Assembly (NCBI RefSeq): GCF_000308875.1
Contig: NZ_BAGL01000032.1
Coordinates: forward strand, 1-64,000
DNA from: Nocardia transvalensis NBRC 15921
GTDB taxonomy: Bacteria > Actinomycetota > Actinomycetes > Mycobacteriales > Mycobacteriaceae
Length of the DNA: 64,000 nt
Direction of reading: 5' to 3'
A model generated the notes under the pieces. It was not told the origin of the DNA. It did no database searches and saw only the letters and a list, made by a program, of their open reading frames with translations. Positions 1-10,939 of the stretch are shown here, in pieces. A program made the translations under genes and the position numbers. Numbering within the stretch: position 1 is the first letter of the stretch; the number at the start of each line of letters is the position of its first letter.

Positions 1-2000
<2,000 letters not shown>

Positions 2001-2026
2001 CACCGATTCCGACCCGAAGAAGGACC

Positions 2027-3838
2027 ATGCAGAAACCCGCCACCAAGCTCGGCCGCGACCTCATCTTCGACTACGTGCGCGCGGCCGGGATCGACTACGC
2101 GTTCGGAGTGCCCGGTACGCACGAGATTCCGCTCATCGACGGCACCACCCTGCCGGAGAACGAGGTCTCCTACGTGCCGTGCCTGCACGAGAACATCGCC
2201 GTGGGCGCGGCGATGGGCTACGCCCGGATGTCCGGCCGGCCCGGCCTCGCGATCGTGCACATCACGCCCGGCACAGCCAACATCATCGACAACCTGTTCA
2301 ACGCGTACCGCTCCAATATCCCGGTCCTGGTGCTGTGCGGGCAGCAGCACAGCGACCTGCTGATCCAGGAGCCGATCCTGGCCTCGGACCTGGTGCGCAC
2401 GGCCGGTCAGTACACCAAGTGGGCACACGAGGTCCGCGATATCGACGAGCTGCCGGTGGCGCTGCAGCGCGCGTTCAAGGAGCTGACGGTGCCGCCGCTG
2501 CGCCCGGTCTTCCTGTCCATCCCGTGGGACATCCTGCTGCAGCGGCCCACCATGCCCGACACCGGACGGTTCACCCGCATCGCCCACGGGGTGAGCGGTG
2601 ATCCGAAGGGCGTCGCCGCGGCGGCGGAAACCCTCGCGCGGGCGAAGAATCCGGTCCTGCTCGTCGGCGACGGCGTGGGCGAGGCGCGGGCCTGGCCCGA
2701 GATCGAGCGGCTGGCGTATCTGCTCGGGGCGGCGGTGTACTCGGAGAACCAGGCCAGCCGGATGAACTATCCGAACAACCTGCCGCACTGGCAGGGCGAG
2801 CTGATGCCGACCCAGGAGGGCGTGCACAAACAACTGGGCGACTTCGACACGCTCTTCCAGATCGGCGTCAGCTCCCAGGCACAGATCCTGGTGTTCAAGT
2901 GGGCGAACGGTCCCATCCTGCCCGCGCACCTGACCCAGGTGATCCTGCACAACGACCCGTGGGAGATCGGCAAGAACCACTACGCCGAGGTCGGGCTGCT
3001 GGGCGATCTCGCGGCGACGCTGCCCGCAATGATCCAGGCCGTCGCCGAGCACGCCGACTACGACGCGGGCACGGCGGCGGCGCGCAACGCGGCGATCCAG
3101 GAACTGGATGTCCGGCGCGACGCGGGATTCGCGGCGTCGGCGGCCGAATTCCCGGGAGCCGCGGGCACACCCATTCCCGACTACCAGGTGCCCATGATCG
3201 TCGGGGAGGTGCAGCAGACGCTGGCTAAACCGGTCACGATCGTGAACGAGGACTTCGCCGTGCTGCCCGCCGTCCAGAAGGCCATCCAGTACGACCATCC
3301 CGACGCCTACTTCTGCACGTCCGGTGGGGCCCTGGGCTTCTCGCTGCCCGCGTCGATCGGCATCGCGCTGGCGGTGGGGCGCGAGCGGCACGTGGTGACC
3401 GTCGTGGGCGACGGATCGGCGCTGTTCCACACCAATTCCTGGTGGACCACGCGGAAATTCGACCTGCCGGTGCTGTATCTGGTGCTCAACAATCACGAGT
3501 ACAAGACGCTGATGACCGGCCTGCGGAACATCGAGAAACTCTACGACTGGCAGCCCTCGCACGACGCCTGGTATCTGAAGCTGGGCGCGCCCAGCCAGGA
3601 CTTCGCGCGGATCGCGGCGACATTCGATATCGACGGCGAGGTGGTCACCGACGGGCGCAAGCTGCGTGAGGCCGTCGAGCGAGGATTCAAGATCATCGAG
3701 GACGGCCGGCCCTACGTCATCGATATCCGCATCGCATCCGCGACCGCCACGGCGCCCGCGACGGACCTGATGCTCCTCGAGAAGCCGGGCGTGGATGCCG
3801 AATGGGCGCAACAGCTCTGGTCGATGGGGCCGCCGTGA
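2027..3838 (+). CDS. Thiamine-diphosphate enzyme, benzoylformate-decarboxylase-like
   Basis: ThDP-dependent decarboxylase/lyase of 603 residues with the normal Pyr, central and PP domains. Seen: the cofactor-activating glutamate E55 in CLHENIAVG, the PP-domain ThDP/Mg motif GDGS at about 461-464 and the paired asparagines about 26 residues on (LNNHEY). The N-terminal segment resembles benzoylformate decarboxylase: GVPGTHEIP, a histidine in IVHITPGTAN (H78, aligning with that enzyme's active-site His70) and LCGQQH. The serine at position 26 of that enzyme is threonine here (T31). Start chosen at the ATG after GAAGAAGGA. Downstream of DpgC it could decarboxylate 3,5-dihydroxyphenylglyoxylate to the benzaldehyde; that substrate is inferred. 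Acetolactate synthase-like use is less likely. Confidence 0.78.
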   Translation: MQKPATKLGRDLIFDYVRAAGIDYAFGVPGTHEIPLIDGTTLPENEVSYVPCLHENIAVGAAMGYARMSGRPGLAIVHITPGTANIIDNLFNAYRSNIPVLVLCGQQHSDLLIQEPILASDLVRTAGQYTKWAHEVRDIDELPVALQRAFKELTVPPLRPVFLSIPWDILLQRPTMPDTGRFTRIAHGVSGDPKGVAAAAETLARAKNPVLLVGDGVGEARAWPEIERLAYLLGAAVYSENQASRMNYPNNLPHWQGELMPTQEGVHKQLGDFDTLFQIGVSSQAQILVFKWANGPILPAHLTQVILHNDPWEIGKNHYAEVGLLGDLAATLPAMIQAVAEHADYDAGTAAARNAAIQELDVRRDAGFAASAAEFPGAAGTPIPDYQVPMIVGEVQQTLAKPVTIVNEDFAVLPAVQKAIQYDHPDAYFCTSGGALGFSLPASIGIALAVGRERHVVTVVGDGSALFHTNSWWTTRKFDLPVLYLVLNNHEYKTLMTGLRNIEKLYDWQPSHDAWYLKLGAPSQDFARIAATFDIDGEVVTDGRKLREAVERGFKIIEDGRPYVIDIRIASATATAPATDLMLLEKPGVDAEWAQQLWSMGPP

Positions 3839-3891
3839 CCCCGGCAGAGCCGAGGAGCAGGGGATATGACGTTCGAGAAGGAGGGGAACTC

Positions 3892-4950
3892 ATGACCGAG
3901 GGCCGAGGCCCGTCGCTGAACCGCCGCACCCTGCTGGGCGCGGCCGCCGTTGCCGGTGTCGGCATCGCCGGCATCGGCGGATTCCTGTTCAGCGAGGACA
4001 GAGTGGGACCGTGGCGGCTCACCGCCCGCCGCATGGTCGACAGGCTGGAGGCCACCGCGGGGGGACGGTTCCCGGGGTATCGCCGCAACCACGCCAAAGG
4101 CGTTGCGGTGTCGGGCTATTTCGAGAGCAACGGCAACGGCGCGGAGGTGTGCCGCGCCTCGGTGTTCCGGGCCGGGCGCTACCGGCTGGACGGGCGGTTC
4201 TCGCTCGGCGGCGGCAATCCGCACATGCCCGACGACATGATGGCCCCGCGCGGGTTCGGGCTGCAACTGTTCCTGCCCGGCGGCGAGCAGTGGCGGCTGG
4301 CGCTGATCAACATCCCGGTGTTCCTCGATGCCACTCCCGACGACTTCTACACGCGCACACTGGCATTCGCACCGGATCCGGCAACGGGCAAACCCGATCC
4401 GGAGCGAATGAAACAGCACGTCGCCACCCATCCGGCCACCGCCGCCGCGCTGGAGATCATCGGCAGCCAGGCGCCCGCGCCGACCTTCGGCAGCTCGGCT
4501 TTCTTCGGGCTCAACGCGTTCCGGTGCACCAACGGCGACGGGCATACGGTGCCGGTGCGCTGGCAGCTGGAGCCCGAGGCCACCGCGCCCGCGAATCCGC
4601 CCGGGGCCCTGTTCGATCCGCTGGTATCCGAGGTCGCGAACGGCCCGTTGCGCTGGACGATGGTGCTGGTCATCGGCGAGCCGGGCGACCCGACACACGA
4701 TGCGACCAAACAGTGGCCCGCCGACCGTCGCCGCATACCGGTGGGGACGGTCGTGGTCGACGGCATCCGCACCGAATCCTCGGACAACGTCCAGCGGGTG
4801 AACTTCGACCCGCTGGTGCTGCCCAACGGCATCGCGCCCTCGGACGACCCGCTGTTGCAGGCGCGGTCGGCGTCCTACGCGGAATCGTTCCGCCGCCGGG
4901 CCGGGGAGAACGGCGGCGCGGGCGCGGTCGGTGCGGAGGGGGCGCGATGA
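3892..4950 (+). CDS. Tat-exported catalase-related heme peroxidase
   Basis: Minimal catalase-fold protein of 352 residues, shorter than true catalases and like the catalase-related peroxidases paired with cytochrome b561. The N-terminus has a twin-arginine signal (NRRTLLGAAA followed by a hydrophobic stretch), so it should act outside the membrane. Distal histidine region: RRNHAKGVAVSGYF. Proximal heme ligand: RSASY near the C-terminus, an Arg four residues before the Tyr as in catalases. The start is the ATG after GAAGGAGGGG rather than an earlier ATG at 3802. It overlaps the next gene by ATGA. Likely an organic-peroxide or substrate peroxidase rather than a classical catalase. Confidence 0.8.
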   Translation: MTEGRGPSLNRRTLLGAAAVAGVGIAGIGGFLFSEDRVGPWRLTARRMVDRLEATAGGRFPGYRRNHAKGVAVSGYFESNGNGAEVCRASVFRAGRYRLDGRFSLGGGNPHMPDDMMAPRGFGLQLFLPGGEQWRLALINIPVFLDATPDDFYTRTLAFAPDPATGKPDPERMKQHVATHPATAAALEIIGSQAPAPTFGSSAFFGLNAFRCTNGDGHTVPVRWQLEPEATAPANPPGALFDPLVSEVANGPLRWTMVLVIGEPGDPTHDATKQWPADRRRIPVGTVVVDGIRTESSDNVQRVNFDPLVLPNGIAPSDDPLLQARSASYAESFRRRAGENGGAGAVGAEGAR

Positions 4951-5513
4951 CGCTGCGCGAACAAGTGGCCGACACCACCCGCTTCGGGGTGACGGCGCGA
5001 ATCCTGCACTGGCTCATGGCCGTCGCGATCGTGGCGATGATCTTCGTCGGCGGCTCGATGGTCGGATCGCTGGGCAACTACGGGCGGCTGCTGAGTATCC
5101 ACAAGACGCTGGGCATAGTGATTCTGGTGCTGGCCGTCATCCGGATCGTCAACCGGCTGCGGCAGGGTCCGCCGCGGCAGGCCGATCCGCTCAGCCGCCC
5201 GGAACGGTTGCTGGCCAACGGGTCCGAAATCCTCATGTACGCACTGTTTCTCGCGCAGCCGATCGTCGGCTGGTGCCTGGTCTCGGCCTCGGGCATCCCG
5301 ATCCATCTCCTCGGCGGCGTCCGCCTGCCCGCGATCGTGCCCACCGGCGCGGGCCTGTACGCGGCGCTGCGCACGGTGCACAGCGTGCTTGCCTACGCGC
5401 TGCTGGCCGCGTTCACCGCACACATCTGCGCGGTGCTGTTCCACGCACTCGTGTTGCGCGACAGGCTGATCCGGCGGATGACCTTCGGCGGCCGGGGCGC
5501 GCCGGAGCGATGA
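4947..5513 (+). CDS. Cytochrome b561 membrane protein
   Basis: Four-helix integral membrane protein of 188 residues. Heme-ligand-type histidines lie in RILHWLM (helix 1), SIHKTLG (helix 2) and TVHSVLAYALLAAFTAH (helix 4). Bacterial b561 proteins pass electrons between quinone and periplasmic partners. Coupling by ATGA to the Tat-exported catalase-like peroxidase suggests it supplies that enzyme's electrons, a pairing known in other bacteria. It also overlaps the downstream transporter by ATGA, so the three form one operon. Confidence 0.85.
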   Translation: MTLREQVADTTRFGVTARILHWLMAVAIVAMIFVGGSMVGSLGNYGRLLSIHKTLGIVILVLAVIRIVNRLRQGPPRQADPLSRPERLLANGSEILMYALFLAQPIVGWCLVSASGIPIHLLGGVRLPAIVPTGAGLYAALRTVHSVLAYALLAAFTAHICAVLFHALVLRDRLIRRMTFGGRGAPER

Positions 5514-6775
5514 CCGCCGTCCTGGACGGCCGGGAGCGCGGGTCCGCTCTCGGCATCGTGGTCGCGGTCGTCCTGGTCGGGGTGAACCTGCGGGCGGCCC
5601 TGACCGGGGTCGGGGCGCTGCTGCCTGCCGTATCGGCGGAGACGGGGCTGTCGTCGGCGTGGGGCGGGGTGCTCACGGCACTGCCGCTGGTGGTGTTCGC
5701 GGTGCTGTCGCCGCTGGTCGCCCGGGCGCTGCGGCACGGGGCGGCGCGGCTGGTTGCGCCGGCTATGGCGGGACTGGTTGCGGGACTGCTGATCCGCTCC
5801 GCTCCGGGTCTGCCGCTGCTGTTCGCCGGGACGATCGTCCTCTCCGCGGCCGTGGCGGTGGCGAATGTACTGCTGCCGGCGCTGGTGCGCGGCAGCGTAT
5901 CCGGCGGCCGGATCGCGGGGGTGACCGCGGCCTACGTCACGGCGATGACGGCGGCCGCGGCGACGGCCTCGGGGACCGCGGTACCGCTGTCCGAGCACGT
6001 GCCCGGCGGCTGGCGCACCGTCCTGGCCGGCTGGGCGCTGCCCGCCGCCGTAGCGGCCACAGTGTGGTGGTTGCGACGGCCGGGCGCGGTGGCCGAGCCG
6101 GGCGCGGTGGCCGAGCCGGTCGTGGTGGCCGAGCCGGTTGCGGTGGCCGAGCCGCCCGCGCGCGTCCGGATCCCGTGGCGGTCGCCGCTGGCCTGGCAGG
6201 TCAGCCTCTTCATGGGGCTGCAGTCGCTCGGCTTCTACGCGACGATCTCCTGGCTGCCGAGTATCTTGCGCGACAACGGGATCTCCGCGCGCGACGCCGG
6301 TTTCTATCTCTTCGGATTCCAGGTGCTCGGCCTGCTCGCGCTCAACGGCGTACCGGTGCTGCTGCGTCGCGCGCGGGCCGACCCGCGCCTGCTCGCCGCG
6401 GCGGCGTCGGTGCTGGACGCGGGCGGATTTCTCCTGCTGGCCCTCGCGCCGCGGCTGGCCCCGGTGGCCGTGGTGGCGGTCGGTCTCGGCGCCGGTGTCT
6501 GCCTGATGCTGGCCCTGTCCTTCCAGAGCGAGCGGGCCGCGGGTGAGGCGGAGGCCGCGGCACTGGCGGGTATGGCGCAGGGCATCGGCTATCTGGTCGC
6601 CGCGGTGGGTCCGCTGCTCTTGGGCCTGCTGCACGGCGCACTCGGAGGCTGGACGGCGGCGCTGACCGTCCTGGCCCTGCTGACCGTGCTGCAAGTGGCG
6701 ATGGGCTTCGGCGCCGGACGTCCGGCCACGACCCCCGCCCTCAGTCTCCCGAGTGGCGTTCGAGCCGGATCGTGA
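5510..6775 (+). CDS. MFS transporter, CynX/NimT family
   Basis: Twelve-helix major facilitator of 421 residues. The N-terminal GVNLRAALTGVGALLP is the signature of the cyanate/2-nitroimidazole (CynX) subgroup. The cytoplasmic loop between helices 6 and 7 is enlarged by an imperfect repeat of the type (V/A)VAEP, encoded by short tandem repeats near 6088-6150. It is translationally coupled to the b561 gene, and its last 35 bp overlap the convergent molybdoenzyme gene. It is probably the efflux or uptake partner of the left-edge pathway; the substrate cannot be read from sequence. Confidence 0.8.
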   Translation: MTAVLDGRERGSALGIVVAVVLVGVNLRAALTGVGALLPAVSAETGLSSAWGGVLTALPLVVFAVLSPLVARALRHGAARLVAPAMAGLVAGLLIRSAPGLPLLFAGTIVLSAAVAVANVLLPALVRGSVSGGRIAGVTAAYVTAMTAAAATASGTAVPLSEHVPGGWRTVLAGWALPAAVAATVWWLRRPGAVAEPGAVAEPVVVAEPVAVAEPPARVRIPWRSPLAWQVSLFMGLQSLGFYATISWLPSILRDNGISARDAGFYLFGFQVLGLLALNGVPVLLRRARADPRLLAAAASVLDAGGFLLLALAPRLAPVAVVAVGLGAGVCLMLALSFQSERAAGEAEAAALAGMAQGIGYLVAAVGPLLLGLLHGALGGWTAALTVLALLTVLQVAMGFGAGRPATTPALSLPSGVRAGS

Positions 6776-9041
6776 CCGCCTTGGAGACGGGCGTATTGGA
6801 GCGTTCGGCGACGTGGTCCAAGGGGACCAGGGGATTGGTCTCCGGATAGTAGGCGGCGGCGTTCCCGCGCGGGGTGGAGTAGCCGACCAGGCGGAAGCCC
6901 GTGACGCGGCGCTCGATGCCGTCGATCCACTCCGAGACCACGTCGACCAGATCGCCGTCGGCGAATCCGAGCGCGGTGATGTCCTCGGGGTTGACCAGCA
7001 CCACCTTCCGGCCGTCGCGGATGCCGCGGTAGCGGTCGTCGAGGCCGTAGATGGTGGTGTTGTACTGGTCGTGACTGCGCAGCGTCTGCAGGATCAGGCG
7101 GCCCTCGGGCACCGGCAGCCAGCGCATCTCGTTGACCGCGAAATTGGCCTTACCGGTCGCGGTGCGGAATTCGCGGGTGTCGCGCGGCGGGTGCGGGAGC
7201 TGGAAGCCGTTGCGCTGCCGCACCTTCGCGTTGTAGTCGGCGCAGCCGGGGACGACGCGGGCGATGGCGTCGCGGATGCGGTCGTAGTCCCGCCGGAACT
7301 CCCCCCACGGCACCGGGTGGTCGGGGCCGAGCAGTTCGCGGGCGAGTTCGCAGACGATGGTGACCTCGCTGCGCAGGTGCGGGCTCACCGGCTTCAGCCG
7401 CCCGACCGACAGGTGCACCATCGACATCGAATCCTCCACCGAGACACGCTGTTTGGCGCCTTCGGGGGTCAGGTCCTCGTCGGTGCGGCCGAGAGTGGGC
7501 AGGATGAGCGCGGTGCGGCCGTGGACGACGTGGCTGCGGTTGAGTTTCGTCGACACGTGCACGGTCAGCTCGCAGGCGCGCAGGGCCGCCTCGGTGACCT
7601 CGGTGTCGGGGGTGGCGGAGACGAAGTTGCCGCCCATGGCGAAGAACACCTTCGCCCGGCCGTCGCGCAGCGCGCGGATGGAATCGACGGTGTCCCAGCC
7701 GTGTTCGCGCGGGGAGGTGATGCCGAATTCGGAATCCAGTGCGGCCAGGAACGTTTCGGGCATCTGCTCCCAGATGCCCATGGTCCGGTCGCCCTGCACG
7801 TTGGAGTGGCCGCGCACCGGGCACACCCCCGCGCCCGGCTTACCGATCATGCCCCGCATCAGCAGCAGGTTGGTGGCCTCCTCGATGGTGGGCACGCCAT
7901 AGCGCTGCTGGGTCAGGCCCATGGCCCAGCACATGATGGTCGCCTTCGAGTCGGCGAGCAGCCGCGCGGTGTGTTCCAGTTCGGCGCGGGTCAGGCCGGT
8001 CGCCTCCGCGACGGTCGCGAGATCCACTGCGCGCAGCTGCTTTTCGTAGTCCTCGAACCCGGCGGTGTGTGCGTCGATGAAGGCGCGGTCCACGACGGTG
8101 CCGGGAGCGCGGTCCTCGGCCTCCAGCAGCAGCTTGCCCAGGCCCTGGAACAGGGCCATATCGCCGCCGAGGCGAATCTGCAGGAAGTCGTCCGCGATGC
8201 GGATGCCGGTGGTGTAGCCCTTCACCGTCTGCGGGTCGCGGAAGCCGAGCAGTCCGGCCTCCGGCAGCGGGTTGATCGCGACGATCCGGGCGCCGTGCTT
8301 CTTCGCGTGCTGCAGGGAGCTGAGCATGCGCGGATGGTTGGTGCCCGGATTCTGCCCGGCGATGAGAATCAGATCCGCCCGCGGGAAGTCGTCGATGGTC
8401 ACCGAGCCCTTGCCGATGCCGATCGAGCTGGTCAGCGCCGCGCCGGAGGATTCGTGGCACATATTCGAGCAGTCCGGCAGGTTGTTGGTGCCGAACGAGC
8501 GGGCCAGTAGCTGGTAGAGGAACGCCGTCTCGTTGGCGGTGCGGCCGGAGGTGTAGAAGACCGCCTCGTCCGGTCCGGACAGGCCGCGCAGCGCCTCCGC
8601 GATCAGGCGGTAGGCGTCGTCCCAGGAGATGGGGGAGTAGTGGGTGTCGCCCGGGCGCAGCACCATCGGCTCGGTGATGCGGCCCTGCTGGCCGAGCCAG
8701 TAGCCCGTCGCGCCCTCCAGCTCGGAGATCGGATGGGCGGCGAAGAATTCGGGCGTGACCGTGCGGAGTGTGGCCTCCTCGGCGACCGCCTTGGCCCCGT
8801 TCTCGCAGAATTCCGCGACGCGGCGGGTTCCGGTCGGATCCGGCCACGCGCAGCTGGGGCAGTCGAAGCCGTCGCGCTGGTTGAGCCGGGCGAGGGTGCG
8901 GCCGGTGCGCAAGAGGCCCATCTCCTCGACGCCGCGTTCCAGCGCGACCGCCACCGCCGTCAGACCGGCCGCCTCGTGTTTGGGCGGCGTCACGGTGAGT
9001 TCGGTTTCGTCGATGTCCTGTGTCGGCGCCTTGCGGTGCAT
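6741..9041 (-). CDS. FdhF/YdeP-family molybdopterin oxidoreductase
   Basis: Large Mo-bisMGD-type oxidoreductase of 766 residues. It has the YdeP-like N-terminus (DGFDCPSCAWPDP) instead of the four-cysteine Fe4S4 motif of canonical formate dehydrogenases. The molybdopterin-binding blocks AGQNPGTNHPR, MGGNFVSATPD and the C-terminal dinucleotide-binding domain (EDITALGFADGDLV) are visible. It resembles the mycobacterial FdhF group. No FdhD sulfurase or partner subunit is adjacent. The reaction is unknown; formate oxidation should not be assumed. The gene overlaps the MFS gene tail-to-tail. Confidence 0.85.
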   Translation of the reverse strand: MHRKAPTQDIDETELTVTPPKHEAAGLTAVAVALERGVEEMGLLRTGRTLARLNQRDGFDCPSCAWPDPTGTRRVAEFCENGAKAVAEEATLRTVTPEFFAAHPISELEGATGYWLGQQGRITEPMVLRPGDTHYSPISWDDAYRLIAEALRGLSGPDEAVFYTSGRTANETAFLYQLLARSFGTNNLPDCSNMCHESSGAALTSSIGIGKGSVTIDDFPRADLILIAGQNPGTNHPRMLSSLQHAKKHGARIVAINPLPEAGLLGFRDPQTVKGYTTGIRIADDFLQIRLGGDMALFQGLGKLLLEAEDRAPGTVVDRAFIDAHTAGFEDYEKQLRAVDLATVAEATGLTRAELEHTARLLADSKATIMCWAMGLTQQRYGVPTIEEATNLLLMRGMIGKPGAGVCPVRGHSNVQGDRTMGIWEQMPETFLAALDSEFGITSPREHGWDTVDSIRALRDGRAKVFFAMGGNFVSATPDTEVTEAALRACELTVHVSTKLNRSHVVHGRTALILPTLGRTDEDLTPEGAKQRVSVEDSMSMVHLSVGRLKPVSPHLRSEVTIVCELARELLGPDHPVPWGEFRRDYDRIRDAIARVVPGCADYNAKVRQRNGFQLPHPPRDTREFRTATGKANFAVNEMRWLPVPEGRLILQTLRSHDQYNTTIYGLDDRYRGIRDGRKVVLVNPEDITALGFADGDLVDVVSEWIDGIERRVTGFRLVGYSTPRGNAAAYYPETNPLVPLDHVAERSNTPVSKAVTIRLERHSGD

Positions 9042-9213
9042 GACCTTATCGTCCTCCTGCTCGCGACGTCATCGTCGATCGACCCGGGGACGGGCTGCGG
9101 GAGCGCGGCCGAAACCGTCCCAGGTAACAGAGACTACGCGGTAGGGTGCCGGGGACCGCGCAGCGAACGGACCGCACGCCGGGCGCGGGGTGCGTCCGGC
9201 ACGACGAGGAACG

Positions 9214-9654
9214 ATGCAGATGATCTCCACGAGTCGGACGACCCACCGCACGGCCGGACGGGCCGGCATGATCGCCGCCGGCGCGATCGCCGCGGCCGGA
9301 TTCACCCTGGCGGCGCCGCAGAGCGCCGAGGCGGCGGTGACCCAGGTGGCCGCCACTCCCGATATGTCGGTCGGTGTCGCGACCAACTACGGCACCGGCT
9401 GCAACTACACCCTGCGGGCGGTCGTCGACGATCCCTCCGCACCGGTCACGTTCTTCGACAACGGAGCCCCGATCGGCCGCATCCGCCCCTCCGGCGCCAC
9501 CGCCCTGACCCAGTGGGTGCCCGCCACTCAGGGTTCGCACACGCTCACCGCGGTGCAGGACGGCCAGCCCGCCGAACGTCCCGTCGCGAATCTGGTGCTG
9601 CCCGTCGGCACGGGCGCGCATCTGGGCTACAGCTGCGCCGTCTTCGGAGGCTAG
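9214..9654 (+). CDS. Secreted small Ig-like protein
   Basis: 146-residue protein with a clear signal peptide (positively charged start, AGMIAAGAIAAAGFTLA core, cleavage near SAEAA). The mature part of about 105 residues reads as one beta-sandwich of the bacterial Ig-like type (VTFFDNGAPIGRI, GSHTLTAVQDG). Two cysteines, one near the start and one in the C-terminal LGYSC, could form a disulfide. The start is the ATG 6-7 nt after GACGAGGAA; a GTG at 9190 would place an odd arginine-rich extension before the signal. Function unknown. Confidence 0.7.
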   Translation: MQMISTSRTTHRTAGRAGMIAAGAIAAAGFTLAAPQSAEAAVTQVAATPDMSVGVATNYGTGCNYTLRAVVDDPSAPVTFFDNGAPIGRIRPSGATALTQWVPATQGSHTLTAVQDGQPAERPVANLVLPVGTGAHLGYSCAVFGG

Positions 9655-9720
9655 CGCCGGGCCGATGAATCCCGGCGGGGTCTCTCGTCTGTATCTCCGG
9701 ACCACGACGAAGGAGATGCC

Positions 9721-10221
9721 ATGGACTACCCGCAGGGAGATGTTCGGCTGCTGGACACCGAGATCGCCCAGCGCCTGCTGCGCTCGACGATTCCGGCGCG
9801 GCTGGCCTACACCGCCGCCGACGGCACGCCGCGCATCGTGCCCAGCTGGCATGTGTGGACGGGGTCGGAACTCGTCATGTCGACCTACATCTACTGCCCG
9901 CCGATGGGCATGATGAAGCCGGCCGCACGGCTGGCCGCCCTGCGCGCGCGGCCGGACGTCGCGGTGTCGATCGATTCGGAGCCGCAGCCGCCCGACGTGC
10001 TGCAACTGCGCGGCCGGGTCACCATCACCGAGGTCGAGGGGATGGTGCCGGAACAGGCCGAGGCGGCCCGCCGTTTTCTCGGCGAGGAGGGCGGCGCGGC
10101 CTATGTCGCGGGCGCCGCTCACCCCGAGACCAGGATGGCGCGCATCGCCTTGCGGCCCGAGTGGGTGGGCGTCCTGGACTTCCGGACCCGCGTGCCGGGG
10201 ATGGTCGCGGGGAACGGGTAG
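9721..10221 (+). CDS. Pyridoxamine 5'-phosphate oxidase-family protein
   Basis: 166-residue split-barrel flavin-binding protein (PPOX family). Typical blocks are ARLAYTAADGTPRIVPSWHVW near the N-terminus and VAVSIDSEPQPPDVLQLRGRVTITE in the middle. Members in actinobacteria bind FMN or F420 and reduce diverse small molecules; few are true PNP oxidases. An AAGGAGATGCC ribosome site precedes the ATG. No functional context from neighbours. Confidence 0.75.
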   Translation: MDYPQGDVRLLDTEIAQRLLRSTIPARLAYTAADGTPRIVPSWHVWTGSELVMSTYIYCPPMGMMKPAARLAALRARPDVAVSIDSEPQPPDVLQLRGRVTITEVEGMVPEQAEAARRFLGEEGGAAYVAGAAHPETRMARIALRPEWVGVLDFRTRVPGMVAGNG

Positions 10222-10301
10222 CTGCGTCGGGCGGTCACAGACAGCTGATGCGCTGGTCAGCGATAGTCGGTGGCCGCCTGTGGGCGCTGGATAGGTAGGG
10301 C

Positions 10302-10307
10302 TAAGGT
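10302..10307 (+). promoter_or_regulatory. Candidate -10 element for leaderless start at 10314
   Basis: TAAGGT lies 6 nt before the GTG, the distance expected when transcription starts at the first base of the codon. No clear purine-rich ribosome site is present. The -35 is not recognisable. Confidence 0.35.
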
Positions 10308-10313
10308 TGCCGG

Positions 10314-10808
10314 GTGATCAAGGTCGTCTACGAGGCGTACCCGCAGCACGCCGGACTCGATGAGCCGGCGCCCGGCTATCTGCTGTCCGAGGACCCCCTA
10401 CAGATCGCCGAGCGGCTCGCCGACGTGGGGTTCGAGACCGCCCACCTGACCGGCGCGCGCTGGACCCGGTCGGAGGAGGACTACACCTACACGGCCACCA
10501 TCGTGGAGGCCGACGGGTCCAACAGCGCCGCCGCCGCCGAGATCAACGCGTACCTGAAGGCGACGGAGATCCAGCAGGACGTCCGCCACACCCTCTACGC
10601 CTACGTGATCCACCAGAACTGCGGCGAGGGCCCGGTCACCCGCGCGGAAGCACTGCGCGTAGCCGGCAGCGACACCGCCCTCGAGGCCCTCACCTACCTA
10701 CACCACCGCTCCGCCGACATCGGCGTGGACGAGATGCTCCACTCCGGCTTCGACGTCCTGGCCCTGCTACACGCCGAAAAGGAACTCGGCCTCCGCAGCG
10801 AGGATTAG
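10314..10808 (+). CDS. Hypothetical protein, 164 aa
   Basis: Not recognised. An acidic soluble protein with no signal peptide or membrane segment, mixed alpha/beta in appearance. It has a leucine/alanine-rich helical second half (ALRVAGSDTALEALTYLHHRS). The GTG start is inferred from the upstream -10-like hexamer and the absence of an earlier start. Codon use is normal for the window. It may belong to a mycolata-restricted family. Confidence 0.6.
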   Translation: MIKVVYEAYPQHAGLDEPAPGYLLSEDPLQIAERLADVGFETAHLTGARWTRSEEDYTYTATIVEADGSNSAAAAEINAYLKATEIQQDVRHTLYAYVIHQNCGEGPVTRAEALRVAGSDTALEALTYLHHRSADIGVDEMLHSGFDVLALLHAEKELGLRSED

Positions 10809-10883
10809 GCCCGCCGGTCGGCCCACCGCCCTGGTCCCGGTGTGCCACCACTCCATAAACCGGCGTGTGGCTGCCCTCATCCC

Positions 10884-10925
10884 GGCGTGTGGTTGCTCGC
10901 TGGCGTGGGCGTGTGGTTGCTCGCT
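10884..10925. repeat. Direct repeat, 18-bp copies 24 bp apart
   Basis: GGCGTGTGGTTGCTCGCT occurs at 10884-10901 and again at 10908-10925, with a degenerate copy just upstream (GGCGTGTGGCTGCC at about 10862). The array sits between two genes and immediately precedes the hairpin repeat that forms the end of the TetR gene. Confidence 0.7.
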
Positions 10926-10939
10926 TGCGCGGCGTGCGA

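Noticed and set aside
3802..3891. Upstream ATG extension of the catalase-like gene
   Set aside because: Would bury the twin-arginine signal 30 residues inside and overlap the previous gene; the ATG at 3892 has an excellent ribosome site.
6741..9041. Formate dehydrogenase assignment for the YdeP-like protein
   Set aside because: The N-terminal Fe4S4 cysteines are missing and no FdhD or accessory subunit is adjacent; only the family name is justified.
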